Source of the DNA: Acidimicrobiales bacterium
GTDB taxonomy: Bacteria; Actinomycetota; Acidimicrobiia; Acidimicrobiales; UBA8190
DNA length: 64,000 nucleotides
NCBI GenBank assembly: GCA_035531755.1
Contig: DATKSK010000028.1
Coordinates: forward strand, 1-64,000
Direction of reading: 5' to 3'
The notes beneath the pieces were generated by a model. It did not search any database, was not told the origin of the DNA, and was given only the letters and a program-made list of their open reading frames with translations. Of the stretch, positions 25,083 through 33,781 are shown piece by piece. The stretch's first letter is position 1. Each line of letters opens with the position of its first letter. Position numbers and translations under genes: made by a program.

Positions 25083-25640
25083 GTGGCCGGGCCTTCCCGG
25101 ACACGGTGGGGGTGGCACCGCCTCGATAGGCACTGGGCCGGCCTGCTCGTCGCCGACGCCGGTGTCGGGCCGGGCGACCTCGTCGTCGACGTCGGGGCGG
25201 GATCGGGCGCGCTGACGGTGCCGCTGGTCGCCGCCGGGGCGCGGGTGATCGCCGTGGAGCTGCACCCCGATCGAGCCCGCCGGCTGCGCCACGAGTTCCG
25301 GGGCCGCCCGGTGACCGTCGTCGAAGCCGACGCCGCCGACCTGCGCCTCCCGCGGCGCCCGTTCCGCGTGGTCGCCAACCCCCCGTTCGCGGTGACGACG
25401 GCCCTGGTGCGCCGCCTGCTGGCACCGGGGAGCCGGCTGGTGGCGGCCGACCTCGTCGTGCCCCGCTACGTGGCCCGGCGCTGGGTCGGCCCGGGCGCGC
25501 CGGGCCGCGCCCGGTGGACACGGTCCTTCACCGTGTCGACGGGACGCACCGTCCCACGGCGCGCCCTGCACCCGCCGCCGCCATGCGACGCCGTCGTGCT
25601 CGTCGTCCGGCGCCGGCCCGGCACCCTCCCACGGCCATGA
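25083..25640 (+). CDS. Erm-like 23S rRNA adenine N6-methyltransferase family protein
   Basis: 185 residues. SAM motif I appears as VVDVGAGSGALT, the acidic end of strand 2 as VELHPDRARRLR, motif III region as EADAADLRLP, and the catalytic loop as VVANPPF, which fits the Erm/KsgA adenine dimethyltransferase group. Members methylate rRNA, and some give macrolide resistance. It is shorter than typical Erm proteins (about 250), lacking much of the C-terminal RNA-binding domain and beginning at WGWHRLDRHW after a short leader. The in-frame start is GTG 25083; a better ribosome site (GGGAGCG before ATG 25067) serves a different frame, so the 5' end may be altered. Resistance cannot be assumed. Confidence 0.68.
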   Translation: MAGPSRTRWGWHRLDRHWAGLLVADAGVGPGDLVVDVGAGSGALTVPLVAAGARVIAVELHPDRARRLRHEFRGRPVTVVEADAADLRLPRRPFRVVANPPFAVTTALVRRLLAPGSRLVAADLVVPRYVARRWVGPGAPGRARWTRSFTVSTGRTVPRRALHPPPPCDAVVLVVRRRPGTLPRP

Positions 25641-25684
25641 CGTGCGTCGTTGGCACGACGCGGCCCGCCGTTGGAGAATCGGCC

Positions 25685-26167
25685 ATGGAGCCCTCGCCGT
25701 CCACCCGCCCCGCACCCGTCCCCGCACCCGTCCCCGCACCCGCACCCGCACCATGGGTCATGCGCCGGGGCCGATCCGACGACGCCGAGGACGTGGTGGC
25801 GCTGTGGCGCCGTGCGGGAGCCGAGCCCACCGTGACCGACGACCCCGCCAGCGTGCGGGCGCTGTGCGCCCATGACCCCGCGGCCCTCGTCGTCGCCGAG
25901 GTCGACGCTCGGATCGTGGGGAGCGTCATGGCGTGCTTCGACGGATGGCGGGCGAGCTTCTACCGGCTGGCCGTCCACCCGGAGTGGCGGCGGCGGGGGC
26001 TCGGCCTGGCCCTGGTGGCCGAGGCCGAGCACCGCCTGCGCGCCGTGGGGGCCCGGCGGGTGAACGCCCTCGTGGTGTCGGACCACCCCCATGCCGTGCG
26101 CTTCTGGGAGGCGGCCGGCTACACCCGCGACCCCCGCATGCACCGGCACGTGAAGACGCTCAGCTGA
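25685..26167 (+). CDS. GNAT family N-acetyltransferase
   Basis: 160 residues. A Pro/Ala/Val repeat (about residues 8-21) precedes a single GNAT domain: RRGRSDDAEDVVALWRRAG, FYRLAVHPEWRRRGLGLALV (acetyl-CoA-binding RRxGxG at the start of helix 3), and the C-terminal AVRFWEAAGYTRD. It transfers an acetyl group to an unidentified amine, as RimI-like members do. GGAGA lies eight bases upstream of the ATG. It is 44 bp after the Erm-like gene in the same direction. Confidence 0.82.
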   Translation: MEPSPSTRPAPVPAPVPAPAPAPWVMRRGRSDDAEDVVALWRRAGAEPTVTDDPASVRALCAHDPAALVVAEVDARIVGSVMACFDGWRASFYRLAVHPEWRRRGLGLALVAEAEHRLRAVGARRVNALVVSDHPHAVRFWEAAGYTRDPRMHRHVKTLS

Positions 26168-26210
26168 CACACAGGGCGCTGTACGGCGGCCCCGATGTGG
26201 ACGCGGTCAC

Positions 26211-26648
26211 ATGGCACGCATGAGACCTCGAGACGACGCCGAGCCAACCGATACCACTCGCCGTCGACGCGCCATGGCCGGGGCGCGGTGGACGTCACGG
26301 TCGATCGCGCTCCTCGCCACGGGCGCGGCCGCCGTGGTGGGACTGGCCCTGGCGCCCAGGATCCAGGGCACGAGCGCTCCAGCGTCGGCGGTGCCGGGCA
26401 CGTCGGCGGCGGGCACGCCGACACGATCGGCCACCGGGTCGACGGGATCGGGCGCGGCGACGGCGAGCAGCACGCCGAGCGCCACTCCCAGGCCCGCCAC
26501 GGTCGTGTCCGGGGGGACGGCCACCGCCGGCGCCTCGACGGTGTCGGCGTCACCGGCATCCACGTCATCGGCATCCACGTCATCGGTCGCCGGCACCCGG
26601 AGCTCGGGAACGACGTCGACCACCGCCACCGGCGGCCGCGACGACTGA
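26211..26648 (+). CDS. Ser/Thr/Ala-rich exported or anchored protein
   Basis: 145 residues with no known domain. A basic N-terminus (about 1-29) is followed by one hydrophobic segment (IALLATGAAAVVGLALAP). The remaining 95 residues are almost only Ala, Ser, Thr, Gly, Pro and Val. The layout suggests a signal anchor with a disordered extracellular stalk. Translation could also start at the internal ATG for MAGARW. Low complexity makes coding status less sure, but the ATG start and signal-like segment support it. Confidence 0.45.
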   Translation: MARMRPRDDAEPTDTTRRRRAMAGARWTSRSIALLATGAAAVVGLALAPRIQGTSAPASAVPGTSAAGTPTRSATGSTGSGAATASSTPSATPRPATVVSGGTATAGASTVSASPASTSSASTSSVAGTRSSGTTSTTATGGRDD

Positions 26649-26825
26649 CGCCGTGCCTCACGATGGTCTCCGACATGCTGTGGCGACTGGCGCAGCGCCA
26701 GGCACCCGCCGCCCGGCCCGGCTCGGCGCGCGACCCCGACCCGGACTACTGACGGGCGCGGCGCCCCGGCCGGCACGCGGTCGGCCGCCGAGGCGACCCG
26801 GCCCGCGGCGACCGCCAGGAGCGCG

Positions 26826-27579
26826 TCAGAAGACGGACCGCGCCGGGACCACGGCGCCGGCGAGGTCGCACTCCTCCGTGCCCAGCAGCGACACCCACCG
26901 GGCCCGACCGGCGGTGAAGTCGACGTCGACATGGGCCGGCACCTTCCCGATCTGGTGGCCGGCGTTGAAGACCCACGTGTCGCCGATGCGGTCGACCCAC
27001 GAGCCGTCGGGCTGGAACGGTGACTCGTGCACGTGGCCCGTGATCACCACATCGGGCCGGTAGTCGCCGATCCAGCCGCCGACGTCGGCATCGCCGTAGT
27101 GGCGTCGACCGGTCCAGCACGTGGGGGACCCGAGCAGCGGCCAGTGGTAGACCCAGACCCAGCGCGCCGGGCGGCGAGCGGCGTCGGCGGCCAGCTGCTC
27201 CTCCACGGCGGCCCGGCCGATCGGCCCGTCCCACCACGGACAGACGGTGACGAGCGTGTCGTCGACGAGCACCGAGTCGCCGTCCGTCGGTGGGGATCCC
27301 CGCCGCCCTCACCTCGCCGAGCCACAGGGCCGACTGCTCACCGTGCGCGTCGGGCCCGGTGAGATCGTGGTTGCCGGAGCTGATGGCGACGCGGCCGGCC
27401 TCGTGCAGCAACGAGATGTAGCCCACCATGACGACGCTCTGCGCGTCGAGGGGGACCGCCGAGCTGATGCTGAGGTTGTCACCGGCGAGCACGACGAGGT
27501 CGAAGTCCGGCGCGTCGGCGACGACCCAGTCGAGCTGGGGCAGCGAGCAGTGAAGGTCGGAGACGAGGAGGATCCGCAC
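26826..27579 (-). pseudogene. Metallophosphoesterase, frameshifted
   Basis: The first frame (start ATG 27579) has the calcineurin-like metal motifs VSDLH (Asp 8, His 10), AGDN (Asp 34, Asn 35) and SGNHD. The second frame, ending at 26826, continues with VLVDDTLVTVCPWWDG, the metal-ligand YHWPLL and the GHVH motif. The join is at 27281-27288, where a 4-bp unit (CGTC on the plus strand) is duplicated; removing one copy restores a single frame of about 250 residues. The intact protein would be a metal-dependent phosphoesterase of unknown substrate. The break is either a recent slippage mutation or a sequencing error. Confidence 0.78.
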
Positions 27580-27634
27580 GGGCCCCGGTGGTCGTCGGTG
27601 GTCGTCGGTGGAGACGCCAGCGTAGGCCGGGCGC

Positions 27635-28192
27635 TCAGCTCTCGATGCGGACGGAGCTCACGTACCAGCCGCCGGGCGCCTGCGACACCGACAGCTGGTA
27701 GATGGCGGCGTTCACGGGGCCGCCGCCGGGGGGCCCGAAGGTGCAGATGAGCGGGAGGAACGCCGAGGTGCACCCCCGGTCGATGGCGAACCCGCTGCGA
27801 TACGGGACGGCGAAGAGCGTGGCCACGGCGTCGGGGGTCGCCACCGTCAGCGCCCGGGCGTTGTTCCCCGTGGCCCAGGCCGACACGAGCGAGGTGGCGG
27901 CGCCCTCGGCGGAGGGTTGCGGCGACCCCGGGACGGCGACAGTGGTCGTCGTCGGGGGCGGCGGGCTCGTGGTCGTCGTGGTCGTGGAGGTGGTGCTGGT
28001 CGGTGCCACCGTGCTCGTGGGAAGCGTCGTCGGCACGGCCGCCCGGGAGGTCCCGCAGCTCGTCACCACCACACCCACGAGCGCGACAGCCAGGACGGCG
28101 GACGCGTCTCGCACGGGCCACCGGGAGTCGGTGGAGCGAGGGCGCCCGGGCCCATCGGCGTGACGGGTCAGACGGGCGGCACGAGACGTCAT
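27635..28192 (-). CDS. Putative lipoprotein with Thr/Pro linker
   Basis: 185 residues from ATG 28192. A basic N-terminus leads to a hydrophobic stretch ending VVVTSC, a lipobox-like site with Cys 46. A Thr/Ser/Pro linker of about 45 residues follows, then a compact domain of about 100 residues with two cysteines (DRGCTSAFLPLICTF) that may form a disulfide. An upstream in-frame start at 28249 is less likely. Probably anchored outside the cell membrane; function unknown. It lies 55 bp upstream of the broken phosphoesterase in the same orientation. Confidence 0.7.
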   Translation of the reverse strand: MTSRAARLTRHADGPGRPRSTDSRWPVRDASAVLAVALVGVVVTSCGTSRAAVPTTLPTSTVAPTSTTSTTTTTTSPPPPTTTTVAVPGSPQPSAEGAATSLVSAWATGNNARALTVATPDAVATLFAVPYRSGFAIDRGCTSAFLPLICTFGPPGGGPVNAAIYQLSVSQAPGGWYVSSVRIES

Positions 28193-28345
28193 GGTCCCAT
28201 TGTGACAAATCCGCTCACCGTCCCCGGTCGCGCCGGCCCCGTGATGCACCCGTCCGGCGCCGCGGGACCACCTGCGGGGGGGCGTCCGGCGGCGGGACAG
28301 CGTCGAGGAGGCTGCTCGTCCACGACCCCGCGTGAACCCGGGGCG

Positions 28346-28855
28346 TCAAGGCAGCGGCCGCCGGTAGCGGACCTCGTCGACCGCCGTGCCCCAGACCTCA
28401 TCGGTCCGACGCAGCCCGTCGGGTGCCCACCGGTCACGGTCGTAGAAGCGCTGGGCACGCACGTTCCCGACCATGACCCAGAGCACCGCCCGGCGGTGGC
28501 CCCGGGCCCCGAGGCGCGCCCGCGCCTCGGCCATCAGGCGCCGGCCCACGCCCGACCCCCACGCGGGCGGGTCGACGTACAGAGCGAGGACCTCGCCCGC
28601 GCCGGCGACGTCGGGGTCGCGCGCCGCGCCGGTGGTGGCGAAGCCGCGCACAGAGCCGTCGGCGACGGCCACGATGGTCGACGGCAGGCCCGGGCCCGTC
28701 GCCCCCAGGTCGTAGCGCGCGGCGCGCTCGTGGGGCCGCAGCGAGTCGAGGTACTCGTCGGCGAGCAGGCCCCGGTAGCCGACCTGCCACGACCGGACGT
28801 GGACGCCGGCCACCTCGGCGGTATCGTCCGGCCGGGCGTCGCGGACCGTCACCAC
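28346..28855 (-). CDS. GNAT family N-acetyltransferase
   Basis: 169 residues, a single GNAT domain. VRDARPDDTAEVAGVHVRSW is the usual first strand and helix with a substrate-side Trp. EVLALYVDPPAWGSGVGRRLM carries the acetyl-CoA pyrophosphate loop, and RAQRFYDRDRW is the last helix. The acceptor is unknown. GTG is the start; the second codon is also GTG. It is about 135 bp downstream of the diguanylate cyclase gene in the same orientation. Confidence 0.83.
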   Translation of the reverse strand: MVTVRDARPDDTAEVAGVHVRSWQVGYRGLLADEYLDSLRPHERAARYDLGATGPGLPSTIVAVADGSVRGFATTGAARDPDVAGAGEVLALYVDPPAWGSGVGRRLMAEARARLGARGHRRAVLWVMVGNVRAQRFYDRDRWAPDGLRRTDEVWGTAVDEVRYRRPLP

Positions 28856-28991
28856 CAGCGCGCTCGGGTGCGCGACGTCCGGAACGACGGCATGCCGTGA
28901 CGGTCCTGCTGGGTCGCCTCGGGCACGGCGGGGGCCACCGCGCGGGAAGCCCGGAGCGAGGCCATGGACGCAGAGGGTACGCGAGCGGTGC

Positions 28992-30260
28992 CTACGACGT
29001 GGGGTCGTGGGCGACGCTCGAGGGGAAGCGGACCGCCACGGCGTCGCGTCCCGAGCGCTTCACCTCGTACAGGGCGAAATCGGCGTCGTCGAACATCTGC
29101 TCGGTCGTCGACACCGACCGGTCCAGGCCGCTCACGCCCACGCTGATCGTCACCGGGACCTCCAGGACCGCGGGGACGTCGCTGCGGATCCGTTCGGCCA
29201 GCGCGGCGGCCGCCGACGGCTCGGTGTCGGGCATGAGCACCGCGAACTCGTCGCCCCCCAGCCTCCCGACGACGTCGAAGCTGCGGGAGTGCGCCAACAG
29301 GGCGGCGCCGAAAGCGGCCAGGACGTGGTCCCCCACGAGGTGCCCGTAGGTGTCGTTGACCTGCTTGAAGTTGTCGAGGTCGATCAGCACGAGGCTCAAC
29401 GAGTGCCCGTGGCGCTGCGACCGGGCGACCTCGTCCCTGAACCGCTGGTGGAAGACGCGGTGCACGGCGCACCCCGTCAGCCCGTCGGTGGCGGCCATCT
29501 CGACGATCGTGTCGGCCAGGACGGCTTCGTGACGCTCCCGGCGGACGCGGTTTCGTGCCGCCGCCACCGACAGCACCGAGGATCCGGCCAGGACGGCGCC
29601 CAGCATCAACGCCGTGTTCCCGGCCGCTCCGGGGACGTGATTCGTGGCGACGACGAACGCCAGGGATGCCAGGCTCGACGCGCCACATGCGGCCGCCGCC
29701 GCCGGCGAGAAGGCCCACCCGGCGAAGCTGATGGGGAGGAACAGCAGGATCAGCATCGGGCTGCGCAGCCCGCCGTCGATGTCGGCGACCGCACCCACCG
29801 CGAACGCCGACAGGACGGTCCAGCCGGCCGAGAAGGTCGCCCGCCAGGCTTTGGCGGCCACCAACCGGACGAGCCAGAGGTTGACCGCGGCGAGAACGAG
29901 CCACGAGGCGGCGACGATCCACAGCAGCGGTCGGTGAGGCCCGTGGGGCGTCGTGCCCAGGTAGCCGAGGACCACCACGGTCTCCGCCAGGAAGACCCCG
30001 AAGCCGATCCGCATGTGGGTCAGCCAGAACCCTCGGTGGACCTCCCCGCCGACGACATGCGGGAACCCCGAGCCGTCGTCCGAGCCGATCCGGCGTGACA
30101 CCTCCCCGTCCGGCGCCGGGCGGGGACCGACCGGTCCGTCGGTCCCGCCGTCGACGGCGGGTCCCGGCCCCTCGACGGAGGCGCTGACCTGGGGATCAAC
30201 CAGCGCTATGCCCCCGGCCCGGGGGCTGCGCGGGTGCTTGAAGACCCCGGGTCGAGCCAT
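28992..30260 (-). CDS. Membrane diguanylate cyclase (GGDEF)
   Basis: 422 residues from ATG 30260. A roughly 80-residue polar N-terminus with Gly/Pro-rich stretches precedes five or six hydrophobic segments (about 85-245), then a GGDEF domain. The active-site motif RLGGDEF lies near residue 333 and an RSFD inhibitory motif sits five residues before it, so synthesis of cyclic di-GMP with product inhibition is expected. LVLIDLDNFKQVNDTYGH holds the metal-binding aspartate. It resembles the 22.3-kb cyclase only in the catalytic domain; the sensor parts differ. Confidence 0.86.
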   Translation of the reverse strand: MARPGVFKHPRSPRAGGIALVDPQVSASVEGPGPAVDGGTDGPVGPRPAPDGEVSRRIGSDDGSGFPHVVGGEVHRGFWLTHMRIGFGVFLAETVVVLGYLGTTPHGPHRPLLWIVAASWLVLAAVNLWLVRLVAAKAWRATFSAGWTVLSAFAVGAVADIDGGLRSPMLILLFLPISFAGWAFSPAAAAACGASSLASLAFVVATNHVPGAAGNTALMLGAVLAGSSVLSVAAARNRVRRERHEAVLADTIVEMAATDGLTGCAVHRVFHQRFRDEVARSQRHGHSLSLVLIDLDNFKQVNDTYGHLVGDHVLAAFGAALLAHSRSFDVVGRLGGDEFAVLMPDTEPSAAAALAERIRSDVPAVLEVPVTISVGVSGLDRSVSTTEQMFDDADFALYEVKRSGRDAVAVRFPSSVAHDPTS

Positions 30261-30471
30261 GCGTCTCTTATCGGCGTGAGAGCCACGGCACCGTAGGGGT
30301 CGTCGGACCCGTTTCCGGCGCTTCACCGCCCGCGGCCAGGCCCGGCGGGCGGCGGGGTACGCCCCGGGCCGCCGAATGGACGTTGTGCCCTGGCGCCGAT
30401 GCCGGCCCACGCGCATCCTGGCGGTAGGGCCTGGTCGCGAGGCAGGTGCCCGCATGGCGCAGCAAGGCCGG

Positions 30472-31230
30472 ATGACACGGCGACGCATGACACGAAGCTC
30501 GATCCGGGTCGCCCGCATCGGCGGGATCGACATCCGCGTGCACTGGACCTTCCTCGTCCTGCTGGTGCTGGTCGCGTGGGCCGATGCAGGCGCCCCGGGC
30601 ACCGCCGGCGTGAGCCTGGTGTGGATCGCCGCCGTCTTCGCCTCGGTGCTCGTCCACGAGTACGCCCACTGTGTCGTCGCCCGGCGCCGCGGGGCCGTCG
30701 TGGAGGACATCCTGCTCCTGCCCATCGGGGGCCTCTCGCAGATGTCCACGATGCCCGAGGCAGCGGGCGACGAGCTGGCCATCGCGATCATGGGGCCGCT
30801 CACCAGCCTGGGCCTGGCGGTCCTCGCCGCCATCGGGGGCCTGGCTGTCGGCGCCCACCTGTGGCCACCCACCCTGTTCGCCGGCTCCTGGTTCGCCCGG
30901 ATCGCGTGGCTGAACGCGCTGCTCGGCGGCTTCAACCTGCTGCCCGCGCTGCCCATGGACGGCGGGCGGGTGCTGCGGGCGGCTCTCGAGCGAAATCACG
31001 ACCGTCTGACCGCCACGCGCCAGGCCGGGAGGATCGCCAGGATCCTCGCCGCGGTCATGGTCGCCGTCGGCTTCTTCTACGACTTCTGGCTCGTCCTCAT
31101 CGGGCTGTTCGTCTACATGGGCGCCACCGCCGAGGAACAGGCGGCCCAGACCCACGGCCACGGGCCGGCGGAACCGAGCCACCCGGCGCCGCACCCGCCC
31201 CCGCCCCCGCCCTTGCCCCCGCCCGGGTGA
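30472..31230 (+). CDS. Site-2-protease-like zinc metalloprotease (M50)
   Basis: 252 residues of the rhomboid-unrelated intramembrane M50 family. HEYAH in the second hydrophobic segment gives the zinc ligands and catalytic Glu, and NLLPALPMDGGRVLR holds the third ligand aspartate. Short polytopic layout without a CBS or PDZ domain matches the SpoIVFB/YwhC-like group, which cleaves membrane-embedded regulators or clears signal peptides. The tail is Pro/His-rich. Starts at 30454 or 30487 are equally possible. It converges on the response regulator gene. Confidence 0.86.
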   Translation: MTRRRMTRSSIRVARIGGIDIRVHWTFLVLLVLVAWADAGAPGTAGVSLVWIAAVFASVLVHEYAHCVVARRRGAVVEDILLLPIGGLSQMSTMPEAAGDELAIAIMGPLTSLGLAVLAAIGGLAVGAHLWPPTLFAGSWFARIAWLNALLGGFNLLPALPMDGGRVLRAALERNHDRLTATRQAGRIARILAAVMVAVGFFYDFWLVLIGLFVYMGATAEEQAAQTHGHGPAEPSHPAPHPPPPPPLPPPG

Positions 31231-31411
31231 TCGTCAAGACCGGTCGACCCGCCCGACAACTGACCGGCAAGCGCCACCTGGACCCAGACTCCGAAGCGCC
31301 CCCCGAGCAGTACCCGTTGGGTGAAGGTCAGCCCTCGCTCTGGCGCCCCGCACTAATCCCGCAGTCGATGGCGGACGGTGCGATCACAGCCGTCCAGATC
31401 GGGCCCAATGG

Positions 31412-32053
31412 TCACCCGGCGAGACCACGGCGATGGGCGTAGGCAACTGCCTGGGAGCGGTCCCGGCTCCCGGTCTTTGCGAAGATGCGGTTCACATGGG
31501 TCTTCACGGTGGCCTCGCTCACAAAGAGTTGTCCCGCGATCTCGGCGTTGGAGCGGCCGGCGGCGATGAGCCGAAGGACCTCTCCCTCTCGCTCGGTCAA
31601 CCCGTCCGGCAGGGGGCCTCCCGCCACCGGCGTACCCGGCAAGGAGGCCACGTCCACGAGCCGGGCCTGGACCGCCGGGTCCAGAACGGCTTGGCCTGAA
31701 GCCGCCGCTTCGAGGGCTCGGCCGATGTGATCACGGCCGGCGTCTTTGGTGAGGTACCCGATCGCTCCCGCCCGCAGGGCCCCAACGATGGACCCGTCAT
31801 CGGCATAGGTGGTGAGCACCACCACCTGGGTCTCGGGATGGTCGGTGCGGATGCGCCTCGTCGCCTCCACGCCGTCCACTCGGGGCATCCGGAGATCCAT
31901 CAACACGACCTCCGGGGCGAATTCCGCGACCAGGGCGACCGCTTCCTCGCCATCGGCCGCAGCCCCCACCACTTCGATGCCGGGCATGGTCTCCAGCAAC
32001 GTGACCAGACCCTCCCGGACGACTGTCTGGTCGTCGGCCACCACGACTCTCAC
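31412..32053 (-). CDS. NarL/LuxR-type response regulator
   Basis: 213 residues. The receiver domain (about 1-120) has the acidic pair Asp 7/Asp 8, phospho-acceptor Asp 53 in VLMDLRMP, Thr in VLTTYAD and the conserved Lys in YLTKDAG. A LuxR HTH follows (about 148-210; LTEREGEVLRLIAAGRSNAEIA, SEATVKTHV). It activates or represses transcription when phosphorylated by the kinase encoded just upstream. GTG 32053 overlaps the kinase stop by 4 nt. Targets are unknown; the linked membrane protein is the most obvious candidate. Confidence 0.9.
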   Translation of the reverse strand: MRVVVADDQTVVREGLVTLLETMPGIEVVGAAADGEEAVALVAEFAPEVVLMDLRMPRVDGVEATRRIRTDHPETQVVVLTTYADDGSIVGALRAGAIGYLTKDAGRDHIGRALEAAASGQAVLDPAVQARLVDVASLPGTPVAGGPLPDGLTEREGEVLRLIAAGRSNAEIAGQLFVSEATVKTHVNRIFAKTGSRDRSQAVAYAHRRGLAG

Positions 32054-33210
32054 CCCGGCACCGCCACCTGGACGGTCCAACCCAGCGTGCTCGGCTGGGC
32101 GACGACCTGGCCGCCCAACAGCTCGATCCGCTCGCGCATGCCTTGGAGGCCGAAGCCACCTCCTGTCGTCTTGAGTTCGCTCGTGGCGTCACCGTCAGGG
32201 CATCGACCGTTGGTGACCATCAAGGTCGTCGACCGCGGGTCGAAATCGAGATGGATCGAGACCGGCGCCCCGGGCGCGTGTTTCCGGGCATTGGTGACCG
32301 CCTCCTGGGCGGCGCGATACAGCGCCAGCCCGGTATCGGCTGCGAGCGGACGGGGCGCACCGGTCACGGTCAGCTCGGCGCCATCACGTGCGGCGAGCGA
32401 GGCCAGTTGCTCGGCAAGCGCCACCGGGTCGTCACGCAGTGCGTGCACGGCCTGGCGTGTCTCCTCCAACCCCTGGACGGCGAGCCGACGAGCCTGTTGG
32501 ACCAACTGACGAGCCTTGGCGCTGTCGTCGCCCTTCTCCAAGAGCGCGTCGGCGGCGTCCAGCTGGACCGACAAAGCGCCGAGGGAGTGGGCCAGTACGT
32601 CGTGCACCTCGCGTCCGATTCGGTTGCGTTCAGCGAGCGCGGCCGCTCGATCCCGCTCTGCATCGGCCCGGACCCGTTCAGCCAGGAGCTGCTCGGCCTG
32701 AAACGTCCGTTCCACGTATTGGCGCCGGCTGGCGCCGACCATGAGCCCGAGGACGACGGAGACCGCCCCCTCGGCGACAAGGACGGTGGGAGCGCCCACC
32801 GCCAACGTGGCCACCACCAGCGCGCCAATCCCGATCCCTCCCACGCCCAACGCCGGTAGTGCCTCGAAGGCGATCGCCGCACCGAGACCGGCTACCGCCA
32901 TGAAGGTGATGGCACTGGGCGCTAAGGCCGCGAGGGCACCTCCGGACGCCGCCAGGAGCGCGAGGAGACACCACGTCGTGCGCCCCGAGGCTCGGAGGCG
33001 ACGGCTGGCCATCCAGCCCACCCATCCGATCCCGGCGCCGACCATCGACACCCACCTCACCGGGTGGTCGGCCCGCACGCCGCTCGGTGGCGGCTGGTGC
33101 CCGGCGGTCCAGAGGAGTGCCGCCAGCCCGGCGAGGCGAGCGACAGTGAGGAGGCGCTCTGTGCTCGTCCCCCCATGTCCTCGGAGTTGGGATGCCAGCC
33201 CCACGGACAC
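32050..33210 (-). CDS. NarL-type sensor histidine kinase
   Basis: 386 residues from GTG 33210. The N-terminus has five or six hydrophobic segments and no large periplasmic domain, so it senses within or near the membrane. The dimerisation helix has ERNRIGREVHDVLAHSLG with the phospho-accepting His near residue 201. The ATPase domain shows AAQEAVTNARKHA (N box) and GGGFGLQGMRERI (G box). A second GTG six bases further in is an alternative start, and the frame stays open upstream without domain content. It is the middle gene of the membrane protein/kinase/regulator operon. Confidence 0.87.
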   Translation of the reverse strand: MSVGLASQLRGHGGTSTERLLTVARLAGLAALLWTAGHQPPPSGVRADHPVRWVSMVGAGIGWVGWMASRRLRASGRTTWCLLALLAASGGALAALAPSAITFMAVAGLGAAIAFEALPALGVGGIGIGALVVATLAVGAPTVLVAEGAVSVVLGLMVGASRRQYVERTFQAEQLLAERVRADAERDRAAALAERNRIGREVHDVLAHSLGALSVQLDAADALLEKGDDSAKARQLVQQARRLAVQGLEETRQAVHALRDDPVALAEQLASLAARDGAELTVTGAPRPLAADTGLALYRAAQEAVTNARKHAPGAPVSIHLDFDPRSTTLMVTNGRCPDGDATSELKTTGGGFGLQGMRERIELLGGQVVAQPSTLGWTVQVAVPG

Positions 33211-33250
33211 GATGATCCCACCTGACCGCTGGTCCCGGCGCTTTCGAGGC

Positions 33251-33781
33251 TCAGGCCGCCGCCGGAGACCGCAGCAGTCCGCCACGCTCGATGACGGCAC
33301 CCGTGCGGCGGGCCTTGAGGTAGAGGACGCCGGTCCGGGCGGCCACCTCGGCCATCGCCATGAGGACGAACGCCGCACCCCAGGCAGCGCCCGAGGTGAT
33401 GTGGTGGAAGGCGCTGAACCGGGCGACGGCCGCCTGCCCGCCGTGCCCCACCCACAGGGCGAAGCCCGTGCGGGCACCGATACCGACCACCCAGAGGACG
33501 GCGGCCACCAGGCCCGCCTTGGCAAAGGCGCCGGCCCCGTCGCGTCGGATCGTGGTCAATAGCCCGGCCAGCGCCCCCAAGGCGCCGCCCACGCACACGA
33601 ACCCGACGACCAGCACGAGGTCGTTGCCGGCGGTGGGAACGGCGTGGAGGAACTGGGCGGCAACGAAGACCGTGGCCACCAACGGGAACAGCAGACGGGC
33701 ACGAGTCACCTTGTGCCCCCGGATCTGGAGGACGACCAAGCCGATGAGGGCGATGTTCATGAGGTAATCGGTGAATGTCAT
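33251..33781 (-). CDS. Multi-pass membrane protein, unknown
   Basis: 176 residues from ATG 33781, with five hydrophobic segments spread across the chain (TDYLMNIALIGLVVL, LLFPLVATVFVAA, LVLVVGFVCVGG, AGLVAAVLWVVGIG, SGAAWGAAFVLMAMAE). Charged loops include VARFSAFHHITSG. No family is recognised with confidence. A TTG at 33802 would add seven residues. It is the first gene of the three-gene operon with the kinase and regulator, so it may be the sensor partner or the regulated function. Confidence 0.72.
   Translation of the reverse strand: MTFTDYLMNIALIGLVVLQIRGHKVTRARLLFPLVATVFVAAQFLHAVPTAGNDLVLVVGFVCVGGALGALAGLLTTIRRDGAGAFAKAGLVAAVLWVVGIGARTGFALWVGHGGQAAVARFSAFHHITSGAAWGAAFVLMAMAEVAARTGVLYLKARRTGAVIERGGLLRSPAAA

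Noticed and set aside
26663-26752. 29-codon frame starting MVSDMLWRLAQRQ
   Set aside because: No ribosome binding site, family or conserved context; too short to support.
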